From Pleodorina starrii (Eukaryota; Chlorophyta; Chlorophyceae; Chlamydomonadales; Volvocaceae), in assembly GCA_030267565.1 (NCBI GenBank), contig BRXU01000014.1, forward strand, positions 496,001 to 560,000: a stretch of 64,000 nt of DNA. The letters are read 5' to 3'. Shown here piece by piece: positions 8,501 through 18,200 of this stretch; positions within the stretch are counted from its first letter, which is position 1, and each line of letters begins with the position of its first letter. The notes beneath the pieces are model-generated. The model was not told the origin of the DNA, ran no database searches, and was given only the letters and a program-made list of their open reading frames with translations. Position numbers and translations under genes: made by a program.

Positions 8501-11500
8501 GACAGAACAAGCGGGGGCAAAGGCAAGGGGTGATGTGGGGGAGGAGATGGACATGGATGCGGGGGTTTCGGTTTCGGTTTCGGTTTCGGTTTCGGTTTCG
8601 GTTCCGGTTTTGGTTTAGGTTTCGGTTTCGGGGTTCGGTTTCAATTCGGCCACCAGTGAGGCTGTGCCAGTGAGGTGCACAGCATGGGAGTACGACTTGG
8701 TAGCATTCGGGCAAGAGCACAGTAGGGGCAGGCAGGGACAGAAAGAGAAGGGCAGAGAGAACGGCAAGGAGAACGGCAAAGGGACAGCGGCTGGATGCAA
8801 AAGGAACGGATCACGGGGGAGGGGAGAAGGGTGGATCGCGCGGTAGGGGCATGGGTGAGTTGAAGAGAGGGGACAAGGACGGCAGGATGGGAAGGGAGAC
8901 AAAACTGGAACGATGTTGGTTCTCGAAGATGACATAGGGGCCGGGAGTAGGGAAACAAGACGGGGAAATTTGTGGGGTGGGGGAGGAGGAAGGGCTGCAA
9001 ACCAGAGGCGGGCCAACGTGTTGAGTCGCCACCGCACAGGCTGCATGAGGTGCCCACATGCATGAAGGATACCCCACGATGGCGAGATCGCAGGGATGAT
9101 GCCGGCCAAGAAGTGGCAGTGAGGTACACAGCATGGGGGTACGACGCGGTGGCATTCGGGCAACAGCACAGCAGGGGCACACAGGGAAAGGCAGGCATGC
9201 AGGAGCAGGCTGGGGCAGGCAGGCAGGCAGAGGTAAGCAGGGAAGGGCAAGCAGGCAGGGAGCAAGGGCAGGCAGGGCAAGGGGTAGGGGGGATAAATAG
9301 AACGGCCCGGGGCTTGGGTTGGCATCAGGGGGGCGGACCATGCGACGAGGCAGAGCGGGATCGTTCGGGATCCGTTCAGGGTCGTTCGGGATCTGTTCGG
9401 GGTCCTTCGGGATCCGTGTGGAGCATGGGGTGAGGCGACACGGGGCGGCATGGGGCGAGGCAGAGCGGAGCATGGGGCAAGACAGCATGGGGGTACAACG
9501 CGGTGGCATTCGGGCAACAGCACAGCAGGGGCACGCAGGGAAGGGCAGGCAGGCAGGAGCAGGCAGGGGCAGGGGGGCAGGCAAAAGTAGGCAGGGAAGG
9601 GCAAGCAGGCAGGGAGCAGGGGCAGGCAGGCCCGGGGCGAGAGAACGCAACACAGGCAGAGCAGGGGGGGGGCAGGGCGGAGGCAACCCAGTAGTGTTGC
9701 TGCATGACGTCGGGGTCGGGGGTCGTGGCTCGTAGTAGACGGGAGGAGCACGATTGGGTGGAGCGAGAGAGAGCGAGTGGGGGTGGGGGTGGAGGTGGGA
9801 TGGCGAAGGTGTCGTGGAGGTGAAGGTCGCGCATGCAAACGAGCTGGAGGGTGGCAGAGCTGGAGGGGGGGGCCACCGACGTGGGGCGGAGCATGGGGCG
9901 ACGCGGAGCGGAGCGGAGCATGGGGCGAGGCAGAGCGGAGTGGAGCATGGGGCAGAGTGGGGCGGAACATGGGGCGAGGAGTGGCGGACTGGAGATTGGG
10001 GTGGACCGGGGCGGAGCATGGGGCGGGATGGGGCGGGGCATGGAGTGAGGCGGGGTGCGGCGGAGTATGGGGTGGACCCATGCTCTGCATGGCTTGAGGT
10101 GGGGCGGAGCATGGAGTGGAGGAGTGGGGCAGAACATGGGTTGAGGCGGGGGAGGCATGGGAGTGACGCAGAGCGACGCGGAGCATGGGGTGGGGTGGGG
10201 TGGAACATGAGGTGGAGCGGAGGGGTGGGGTGGGGTGGGGTGGAGCGGCGCGGAGCATGACACGGTTTCGGTTTCGGTTTCGGTTTCAGTTTCGGTTTCG
10301 GTTTCGGTTTCAGTTTCCGTTTCGGTTTCGGTTTCGGTTTCGGTTTCGGTTTCAATTCGGTTTCGGTTTCGGTTTCGGTTTCGGGTTTCGGGTTTCGGTT
10401 TCTGTTTCGGTCGCGGTTGCGGTTGCGGTTGCGGTTGCGGTTGCGGTTGCATTTGCGGTTGCGGTTGCGGTTGCGGTTGCGGTTGCGGTTGCGGTTGCAT
10501 TTGCGGTTGCGGTTGCGGTTGCGGTTGCGGTTGCATTTGCGGTTGCGGTTGCGGTTGCGGTTGCGGTTGCGGTTGCGGTTGCGGTTGCGGTTGCGGTTGC
10601 GGTTGCGGTTGCGGTTGCGGTTGCGGTTGTGGTTGCGGTTGCGGTTGCGGTTTTGGTTGCGGTTGCCGTTGCGGTTGCGGTTGCGCCGCGAAAGGGATTT
10701 GCTAAGCGAGCCCAAAGGGCGAGCCGAAGGCCAGTAAGCAAAAGTATAGCAGCTGTACGACAGTGCGGCTAGGCTATAAGAGCCTAAGCTACACCTGCAC
10801 AAACATCTCGAGTGGCCTTTAGCAACTAAGACTGCTACATTGGTATCGAGCATCAGGTATAAATTCCTGAGGTCTGAAGATCGAGTCTTACAGAGCTCAC
10901 ATATCATTCTCACAGAGCCGTCAACGTCCGGACTGTGAAGACAATTCGAACTGTGCCAGAGGTAGTCACGACCTACGCCTGGTATACACCGGTAACGTCC
11001 GGTGTGCCCGCTGACAAAGTGTGCAGCGTGAGCACAATTATCGCGGCTGGTGCGAAATGTAAGTACCACCGGCAGTGATCCGACCCACTGGGTCTCCAGT
11101 TCAAATCTCGCGGCCCGCACTGGCCCCTGGGCTAGTGGGCCCGCCCAAAAACTTCAGACCTCCACACAAGCAGTCCGAATAAAACAGGCTTGTGCTCGAA
11201 AAACTCCGAACCGAAAGGGCTATCTGTAGGAGTCCAGAGACGCTCTAGGACCATACCTCAGGTTCTCTGAGGAGCATGGTAGGGGTAGGTAATGGTGAGC
11301 ACACAGGCTCGGATCCCAATAACACGGGAGCCGGGACGGTCTCCCTTCAAAGGGGGGAGAGTGTAGCAGCTGTACGACAGTGCGGCTAGGCTATAAGAGC
11401 CTAAGCTACACCTGCACAAACATCTCGAGTGGCCTTTAGCAACTAAGACTGCTACAAAAAGCATGCATGCACCTGCTTGGGTCTAGGTGCGCGTCTAGCT

Positions 11501-14039
11501 GTATGCTGTCTATCTATCTGTCTGAGCTGGGCTGGAGGATCTATAGGCGAAGGGACGTGCGAGCATGCGAGAGCGAGTGCGGGTCGCCGTTAGCTTTGGA
11601 TCCGATCGGAACGAAGGACTTTGGAGGTGGCCACCCTAATAACAAGCTGTCAACTCAACCGCACGAAGCAAGTAACCTGCTAGCCCACATTGTACTCCTC
11701 ACCAGCAGCTTCACACCACACCGTGCTGTGTCGTCGCTCGTCCCATACCATTCAATATCAGGACCTCCGGCAAGCCGCCCAGCCCGCCGCCTCCGAGCCC
11801 TCCGTCGGCGCTTGACCTTGGCACCGGCTGGAACCCCTTTGACATCGAGCTGAAGCCCTTGGTAAGCAAGAGGCAAGACGCAAGCACATGCTATGACGGC
11901 ATCAAAATGAACCCCCACCATGCGCGTTACAGTACGCGACGTACGGGACCCCCTCACTTGGGTTGGGTAGACCCCCTTTGAGCGATTGCAGGCGTGGTGT
12001 GGGGTGCTTGCGTGTGTGTGCTTGCTCATACTACTACCCGTGTGCTGCACGGCAGCCTTACCTTTACGTCCCACGTCGTCACACGCACGAACGCCCCGCA
12101 ACAGCCCCAACTATTGTGCAAGTGATGTAATAAGCAGCCCGTGGCGCGCCGCCCTGTCTCGGTCCCCGGTCCCGGTCCCGGTCCCGGTTCAGGTCCCGGT
12201 TCAGGTCCCGGACCAGGTCCTGGTCCAGGTCCAGGTCCTGGTCCCGGTTACGCGCCGCCCATGTGTGTCGTACTGTCTGTACAACACTTCCTTGCAGGCG
12301 TACTACACGATCCAGTGCGCGTTGAACCTGAACGCGGACAGCGCCACCAAGCAGGCGATGGCGAATCGCGACGTGGTGGACGTGAGCGTCATGACCAATT
12401 TGGCACAGTCGTTCCGGGTGCAGCTGTCGACGAAGCCGCCGCCCACAGCGGCGCAGATTTCCGCAGAGGCACGGATCACGGCGCTGGAGGCGAGGACGGT
12501 AAGGACGCCTCGGTTGGTGGGGCGTTTCTTGTAACGCACCTTGTAGACGCTTAACCGACCCATCGCTACGGCTCAACACGTTATGTGGCGATCGGCATTA
12601 CTATGTCTGGAAACATTCGGTATTGCTACTAGTCGCGGGCGGCGGGGCGGCGGGCCTGCCTGCAACGGGTTTGTTCTGTAGTAGTGCCCTGGGTGTATCA
12701 TGAGAATTGCCTTGCTTGGCCAGGGCACCTCTGGCTGCGTGGTTACCTTTTCTGTTATAAGGCATGTACAACACAAACCCTTGATACCCCCGCCCAGAAA
12801 TGTAGCAAATGTGTGACGAACTTTTAGTATCTATGCGCCGTACGTATTTCTGTCGATGATAAGTTCCGACGGGTTTCCGTTCCAAATGGATGACATGTTC
12901 GTTTGTATGCACGCAGCTGAGTTTGGAGGCCAGAGCCTCAGCACTCGAGGCGCAAGTGGCATTGCTGAAGACTCAGGTACGGCAGACAGACCGTTGTATC
13001 TTTATTGGGTGTGCTTGCGGGGCCGGGCAATGCCAACGACAGCTAGCAAGGCAGCAGCGTGCGGGCGGTGTAGCTTGTTCATTCATGCACGTCTAGGTAG
13101 CCAGGAGGTTGTCGAGAGTATCTTTCGTTTGCACTTGGGATAAGGAAGGGCGGGTGATGATTCAGCAGGCAGGGTACATTGCTGCAGCAGTGAAGCGGCC
13201 GACGGATGGATAGAGCGGCACAGCGAGCAAAGCAAATAGCGGCCAAATGATGAAGGCAAAACCGTAAGGCCGGCCGACCAGGCAGCAGCGACAGAGCGGC
13301 CGCCGTGTCCATCCATTACCTTGAGCACGATCGCCTGCCTTGACCATCCAATACATACATCCAACTGCAGTGTCACCCTACTAGTAACATGACGACCCTG
13401 CTGCCCCTTCCGTGCTGCCCCTACCCGCATGCAACCGAATGCACGCAGGTGTCGACCTCCCTAGATCTGGGCTCGCTCAGCGTCAAGCGCCTCTGCGTGG
13501 GCCAGGCCTGTCTGCAGGCCAGCTCCAACGCCGGTTCGACCTCCGATGATGGCACCGGTCGCATCTACTTCCTCGGCAAAACCAACGGCGTCATGAGCGC
13601 CATGATCGCCACTAACACGGGCGATGGGTCGGACAGGTTCGTTCTGTTCCCGACTCCGGTGCCGGCCGGCTCGTTCGAATTCATCTGGCCTGGCAGGGGC
13701 GAGCGGGCAAACTACTTCTTCATCAACTCGATTTCATACTTTGGCGTGTTCAACCGGACCTCGAAGACCTTTCCGGGCAGGCTGCTGTCCGACGAGGTGT
13801 GCGTGGGCGACGTATGCCAGCGGCCGACCTCCTATAGTCGTTCCAAGATGGCGTTCAGTCGCATGGACAGCGCCCTCGCCATCGGCGTCACCGTCAACGT
13901 GGACTACGGCGTGGGTGACATTCTGCAGGTTTTCCCCAGCAAAGATGGGGGCAATTCCGGGGGCGCATATTACTGGTACTGGAACAAGAATGCCCAGGCC
14001 GGGTACAGTTCCGGGAGATGGTGGGCACAGACCGTGTAG
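5505..14039 (+). CDS. Secreted modular protein of unknown function (7 exons, 597 aa)
   Basis: Exons: 5505-5728, 6685-6910, 7314-7705, 11762-11861, 12298-12498, 12917-12976, 13449-14039. All junctions keep codon phase, and donors are GTGAGT, GTACGC, GTAAGC, GTAAGC, GTAAGG and GTACGG. The start is the ATG at 5505. It opens a signal peptide (hydrophobic core ACAVALLLAGISC, likely cut after VRA at about residue 33). Residues 34-280 form an N-terminal domain with scattered Cys. A KPPSPPPPSPPS hinge follows at about 285-296. Residues 310-380 are mixed, and 370-401 form an ALEAR-type coiled coil. The C-terminal part (402-597) has two CVGxxC motifs (417-422, 519-524), each heading a similar half, so it may be a two-repeat domain. 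The hinge style matches volvocine extracellular-matrix proteins, but neither half is a recognisable pherophorin domain. I do not recognise the family. Without splicing, exon 3 would read into a TAA right at its GTAAGC donor (7706); the phase match to exon 4 favours splicing. A split into two genes remains possible. Confidence 0.7.
6151..6480 (-). mobile_element. tRNA-derived SINE in intron 1 (14-bp target duplication)
   Basis: Read on the minus strand, the element begins at 6480 with a tRNA-like head. It has an A box (TAGCTCAATTGG, about 6463-6474), an anticodon arm with GTC (6445-6447, Asp-like) and a T-arm-like GGATCGATCCC. A second T-arm-like block at 6372-6389 suggests a dimeric tRNA head. 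It ends in a (TTAA)n tail (6151-6170). TACCAGAACATTGT is duplicated exactly at 6137-6150 and 6481-6494, which fixes both ends. Chlamydomonas is known to carry tRNA-derived SINEs; family assignment needs a database comparison. Confidence 0.85.
8563..8649. repeat. (GGTTTC)n microsatellite
   Basis: About a dozen GGTTTC hexamers with a few variants (GGTTCC, GGTTTT, GGTTTA). It lies inside the intronic minisatellite block. Confidence 0.9.
10264..10412. repeat. (GGTTTC)n microsatellite, second array
   Basis: A long run of GGTTTC hexamers, interrupted by GGTTTCA and GGGTTTC variants. It passes directly into the GGTTGC array that follows. Confidence 0.9.
10413..10686. repeat. (GGTTGC)n microsatellite
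   Basis: About 45 GGTTGC hexamers with regularly spaced ATTTGC variants near 10449, 10498 and 10533, and rare GGTTGT or GGTTTT units. The array continues directly from the GGTTTC array, so the repeated hexamer changes by one base at the boundary. Confidence 0.9.
10745..10839 (+). repeat. 5' LTR of the TRIM
   Basis: 95 bp, identical to the 3' LTR except at its second base (A instead of G). The primer-binding-site-like sequence follows one base later. Confidence 0.9.
11362..11456 (+). repeat. 3' LTR of the TRIM
   Basis: 95 bp with perfect TG...CA ends. It is preceded directly by the polypurine tract and followed by the AAAAG target duplication. Confidence 0.9.
12161..12250. repeat. (GGTCCC)n / (GGTCCA)n microsatellite in intron 4
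   Basis: About 14 hexamers of the form GGTCCC, GGTTCA, GGACCA and GGTCCT. It lies just upstream of exon 5 of the secreted-protein gene and shares the GGTNNC pattern with the arrays of intron 3. Confidence 0.85.
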
Positions 14040-14990
14040 AGAGGACAAAGTAGGCAGCAGGGATGGGAGGGAAACGAAATGTAGGTGTATGTGTGTCGAT
14101 CGACTCCGCATGCGTCGATAGATGATGCGGCGGTGCTCGCTTCAGGTGTCCCCCATGCGGCATGACCAGCAGAGCAGAGCGGAGCAGCTGGGTGACTGGC
14201 TGCGGCAGTGTTCCTAGCGCAATGTTTGCTTGCTTGATCGTTTATTTGCTGTGTCCGATCTAATAATAATAATAATAATACGCCCGACCGGAGGCCGAGG
14301 CGTGGGTTAACGGAGCAGAGGAGGTGGGGTGACGGGTTTCCCCGGTCCCAGTCCTCCCCCGCCACCGCGTCCGATCTAATAGGTGCTGCTGTTGCGGTAC
14401 CGAGTTGGGGCCAGAGGGTCTGCAACCGTTGGTTGCGGCGGGACGCTCGTGTTTCCAGTATGCCGAGCGAGCCTACCAGCCCGTATGCGTGCCCCAGCGA
14501 GCATTCAGTTGGACATTCAGTTGCGCATCGCACATGGGAAGACAATCGCTAGTTTTTCTGTCGTAGTCGTACTTGCTTTGTGATATGAAGGCCGGTATGC
14601 GGTTTGGGGTACCATATGCCGGATGGTCGGTTTTTACAGAATAATTTAGTGATACCATCGACTTGCCGTAAGGCGGTTAATCACGGCGAGCATCATCTGT
14701 TCATCTGTTTCATCTGCTTTTTTGAAGGACATAATCTTGGTGCCGTATTCGCGTTTGTGTGACTGCTCGTCAGCAGCGCGACTTGATTGAGTGACCGCCG
14801 CCTTTTCGCGGTCGCTTTCCTAAGGATCGTTCGTTGCCAGATGTGCCTTATTGGGGACCGTGCTCGAGCACGGTCATGACCGTAGTTACGGTGTCAAGAA
14901 AGTTCAAAGGAAACAGTATCACACACCAAGGCCGAGCAAAACAAATCCTTTAGTGCGAGTGGGACCTGTCGTACGCCTGAGTGGCCGCCA
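14040..14990. other. 3' flank of the secreted-protein gene and spacer
   Basis: This holds the presumed 3' UTR. I see no TGTAA signal close to the stop. A (TAA)n run lies near 14262-14280. Short open frames on both strands show no recognisable domains. Confidence 0.4.
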
Positions 14991-15241
14991 GTCCCGTCCC
15001 TCCGTCATGACCTGCCGGCACACGGCCTGGACCAGAGCGATCTGCGCCGGCGGGGAGGGGGAGAGCAGAGCAGGGGAGGGGACACACACGCGCATACTAA
15101 GACGCGCGCGCACACACAAACACACACACAAACACACGACCGCATAGGCCCGCATGCGCCCTTCTGGTTCTCTTCCAGGGAGGACGGCAGATCTGACGTG
15201 GCCGACCTGACTCGCCGCCACTGTAGGAAGGAGAGGAGCCG
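14991..15241 (-). pseudogene. Duplicated 3' end (last exon plus intron part) of the gene at 30.0-33.65 kb
   Basis: This segment is a diverged copy of about 30016-30314. On the minus strand it carries the same terminal exon, IALVQAVCRQVMTEGRD, preceded by the same acceptor CGCCGGCGCAG and the same CA-rich intron. The stop codon is lost (TGA reads TGG). The copy ends exactly where the 12-bp satellite starts, after GGAGAGGAGCCG. It is a gene fragment, not a functional gene. Together with the parent it brackets the satellite in direct orientation. Confidence 0.85.
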
Positions 15242-18200
15242 AATGGCCGGCCTAAGGGTCGGCCTATGGGTCGGCCGATGGGCCGGCCGATGGGCCGGCC
15301 TATGGGTCGGCCTATGGGTCGGCCTACGGGTCGGCCTATGGGTCGGCCTATGGGCCGGCCTATGGGTCGGCCTATGGGTCAGCCTATGGGTCCGCCTACG
15401 GGTCAGCCTACGGGTCGGCCTACGGGCCGGCCTATGGGTCGGCCTTCGGGTCGGCCTATGGGTCGGCCTATGGGTCGGCCTATGGGTGGGCCTATGGGTT
15501 GGCCTATGGGCCGGCCTATGGGTCGGCTTATGGGTCGGCCTACGGGTCGGCTTACGGGTCGGCCTATGGGCCGACCTATGGGTCGGCCTATGGGTCGGCC
15601 TATGGGTCGGCCTACGGGTCGGCCTATGCGTCGGCCCATGGGTCGGCCGATGGGCCGGCCGATGGGCCGGCCGATGGGCCGGCCGATGGGCCGGCCGATG
15701 GGCCGGCCGATGGGCCGGCCTATGGGCCGGCCTATGGGTCGGCCTATGGGTCGGCCTATGGGCCGGCCTATGGGTCGGCCTACGGGTCGGCCTATGGGTC
15801 GGCCCATGGGTCGGACTACGGGTCGGCCTATGGGTGGGCCTATGGGCTGGCCTATGGGTCGGCCTGCGGGTCGGCTTATGGGTCGGCCTACGGGTTGGGG
15901 TGCGAGTCGGCCTATGGGTCGGCCTATGGGGCGGCCTACGGGTCGGCCTACGGGTCGGCCTATGGGCCGGCCTATGGGTCGGCCTTTAGGCCGGCATATG
16001 GGTCGGCCTATGGGCCGGCCTTTGGGTTGGCCTATGGCTCGGCCTATGGGTCAGCCTATGGGTCCGCCAACGGGTCGGTTTATGGGTCGGCCTATAGGTC
16101 AGCCTACGGGTCGGTTTATGGGCCGGCCTATGGGCCGGCCTATGAGCCGGCCTATAGGTCGGCCTACGGGTGAGCTTACGGGTCGGCCTATGGGCCGACC
16201 TATGGGTCGACCTATGGGTCGGCCTATGGGTCGGCCTACAGGTCGGCCTATGGGTCGACCTATGGGTCGGCCTACGGTCCGGCCTATGGTCGGCCTATGG
16301 GTCGGCCTATGGGTCGGCCTATGGGTCGACCTGGTGGTCGGCCTATGGAGCGGCCTGTGGGTCGGCCTATGGGCCGGCCTATGGGTCGGCCTATGGGCCG
16401 GCCTATGGGCCGGCCTATGGGTCGGCCTACGGGCCTACGGGCCTATGGGTCGGCCTATGGGTCGGCCGATGGGCCGGCTTATGGGTCGTCCTATGGGCCG
16501 GCCTATGGGTCGGCCTATGGGTCGGCCTTTGGGCCGGCCTATGGGTCGGCGTACGGGTCGGCCTACGGGTCGGCCTATGGGTCGGCCTATGGGTCGGCCT
16601 ACGGGTCGGCCTATGGGTGGGCCTATGGGTTGGCCTATGGGTCGGCCTATGGGCCGGCCTATGGGTCGGCCTATGGGTCGGCCTGTGGATCGGCTTATGG
16701 GCCGGCCTATGGGCCGGCCTATGGGCCGGCCTATGGGTCGGCCTATGGGTCGGCCTATGGGTCGGCCTATGGGTCGGCCTATGGGTCGGCCTATGGGTCG
16801 GCCTTTGGGCCGGCCTATCGGCCGGCGTATGGGCTGGCCTATGGGCCGGCCTATGGGTCGGCCTATGGGCCGGCCTATGGGTCGGCCTATGGGTCGGCCG
16901 ATGGTTCGGCCTATGGGCCTGCCTACGGGTCGGCCTACGGGTCGGCCTATGGGTTGGCCGATGGCTGGGTTGGCATATGGGTCGACCTATGGGCCGGCCT
17001 ATGGGTCGGCCTATGGGTTGGCCTATGGGTCGGCTTGTGGGCCGGCCTATGGGCCGGCCTATGGGTCGGCCAATGGGTCGGCCGATGGGCCAGCGTGTGG
17101 GCCGGCCTATGGGCCGGCCGATGGGTCGGCCTATGGGCCGGCTTGTGGGCCGGCCTATGGGCCGGCCTATGGGCCGGCCTATGGGCCGGCCTATGGGCCG
17201 GCCTATGGGCCGGCCTATGGGCCGGCATTCGGGTCGGCCTATGGGTCGGCCTATGGGTCGGCCTATGGGTCGGCCCATGGGCCGGCCGATGGGTTGGCCG
17301 ATGGGTTGGCCGATGGGTCGACCTATGGGCCGGCCTATGGGTCGGCCTATGGGCCGGCTTGTGAGCCGGCCTATGGGCCGGCCTATTGGCCGGCCTATGG
17401 GCCGGCATACGGGTCGGCCTATGGGTCGGCCTATGGGCCGGCCCATGGGTCGGCCTATGGGTTGGCCGATGGCTGGGTTGGCCGATGGGTCGACCTATGG
17501 GCCGGCCTATAGGTCGGCCTATGGGTCGGCCTATGGGCCGGCTTGTGGGCCGGCCTATGGGCCGGCCTATGGGCCGGCATTCGGGTCGGCCTATGGGTCG
17601 GCCTATGGGCCGGCCCATGGGCCGGCCGATGGGTTGGCCGATGGGTTGGCCGATGGGTCGACCTATGGGCCGGCCTATGGGTCGGCCTATGGGCCGGCTT
17701 GTGGGCCGGCCTATGGGCCGGCCTATTGGCCGGCCTATGGGCCGGCATACGGGTCGGCCTATGGGTCGGCCTATTGGCCGGCCCATGGGCCGGCCGATGG
17801 GTTGGCCGATGGGTTGGCCTATGGGTCGGCCTATGGGTTGGCCTATGGGTCGGCTTGTGGGCCGGCCTATTGGCCGGCCTATGGGTCGTCCTATGGGCCG
17901 GCCTATGGGCCGGCCTAAGGGTCGGCCTATGGGCCGGCCTATTGGTCGGCCTATGGGTCGGCCTACGGGTCGGCCTATGGGTCGGCCTATGGGCCGGCCT
18001 ATGGGTCGGCCTATGGGTCAGCCTATGGGTCCGCCTACGGGTCAGCCTACGGGTCGGTTTATGGGCCGGCCTATGGGCCGGCCTATGGGTCGGCCTACTG
18101 GTCGGCCTACGGGCCGGCCTATGGGTCGGCCTTCGGGTCGGCCTATGGGTCGGCCTATGGGTCGGCCTACGGTCCGGCCGATGGGTCGGCCTATGGGTGG

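Larger units (their letters stand above)
7728..10731. repeat. Intronic minisatellite block with five diverged 0.35-0.48-kb units
   Basis: The word GCATGGG(G/A)(G/T)TACGAC, followed by a GG(T/C)GGCATTC- or GGTAGCATTC-like word and GCAGGGGCAGGCAGGG runs, recurs near 7829, 8209, 8684, 9131 and 9487. A second landmark, AGTAGGGAAAC with downstream AAATTTGTGGGG-like text, recurs near 7738, 8059 and 8948. The strand is strongly G-rich, which makes long spurious open frames on both strands. The block ends in hexamer arrays. Confidence 0.75.
7704..10755. repeat. 24-bp direct repeat bracketing a 3-kb satellite insertion
   Basis: 7704-7727 and 10732-10755 match at 23 of 24 bases. The repeat spans the exon-3 donor (CAGTAAGC), the TRIM target AAAAG and the first 11 bp of the TRIM LTR. 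The enclosed DNA (7728-10731) is all satellite-like. The arrangement implies that the satellite block entered after the TRIM, duplicating the junction, including a second potential 5' splice site at 10734. Confidence 0.8.
10745..11456 (+). mobile_element. Complete TRIM (miniature LTR retrotransposon)
   Basis: Two 95-bp LTRs (10745-10839 and 11362-11456) differ at one base. The intact LTR ends are TGTAGCAG and CTGCTACA, which are inverted repeats of each other. TGGTATCGAGC at 10841-10851 resembles the initiator-tRNA-Met primer site TGGTATCAGAGC. A purine tract AAAGGGGGGAGAG (11349-11361) abuts the 3' LTR. AAAAG is duplicated at 10740-10744 and 11457-11461. The 522-bp interior has no coding capacity, so the element must be mobilised in trans. 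A CTATAAG word in the LTR is a candidate promoter. One LTR difference suggests a recent insertion. It lies a few bases inside intron 3 of the secreted-protein gene. Confidence 0.9.

Noticed and set aside
8615..11120. Long Pro/Arg- and Asn/Arg-rich open frames on the minus strand
   Set aside because: They lie over G-rich minisatellite and hexamer arrays inside an intron; the composition explains the lack of stops.
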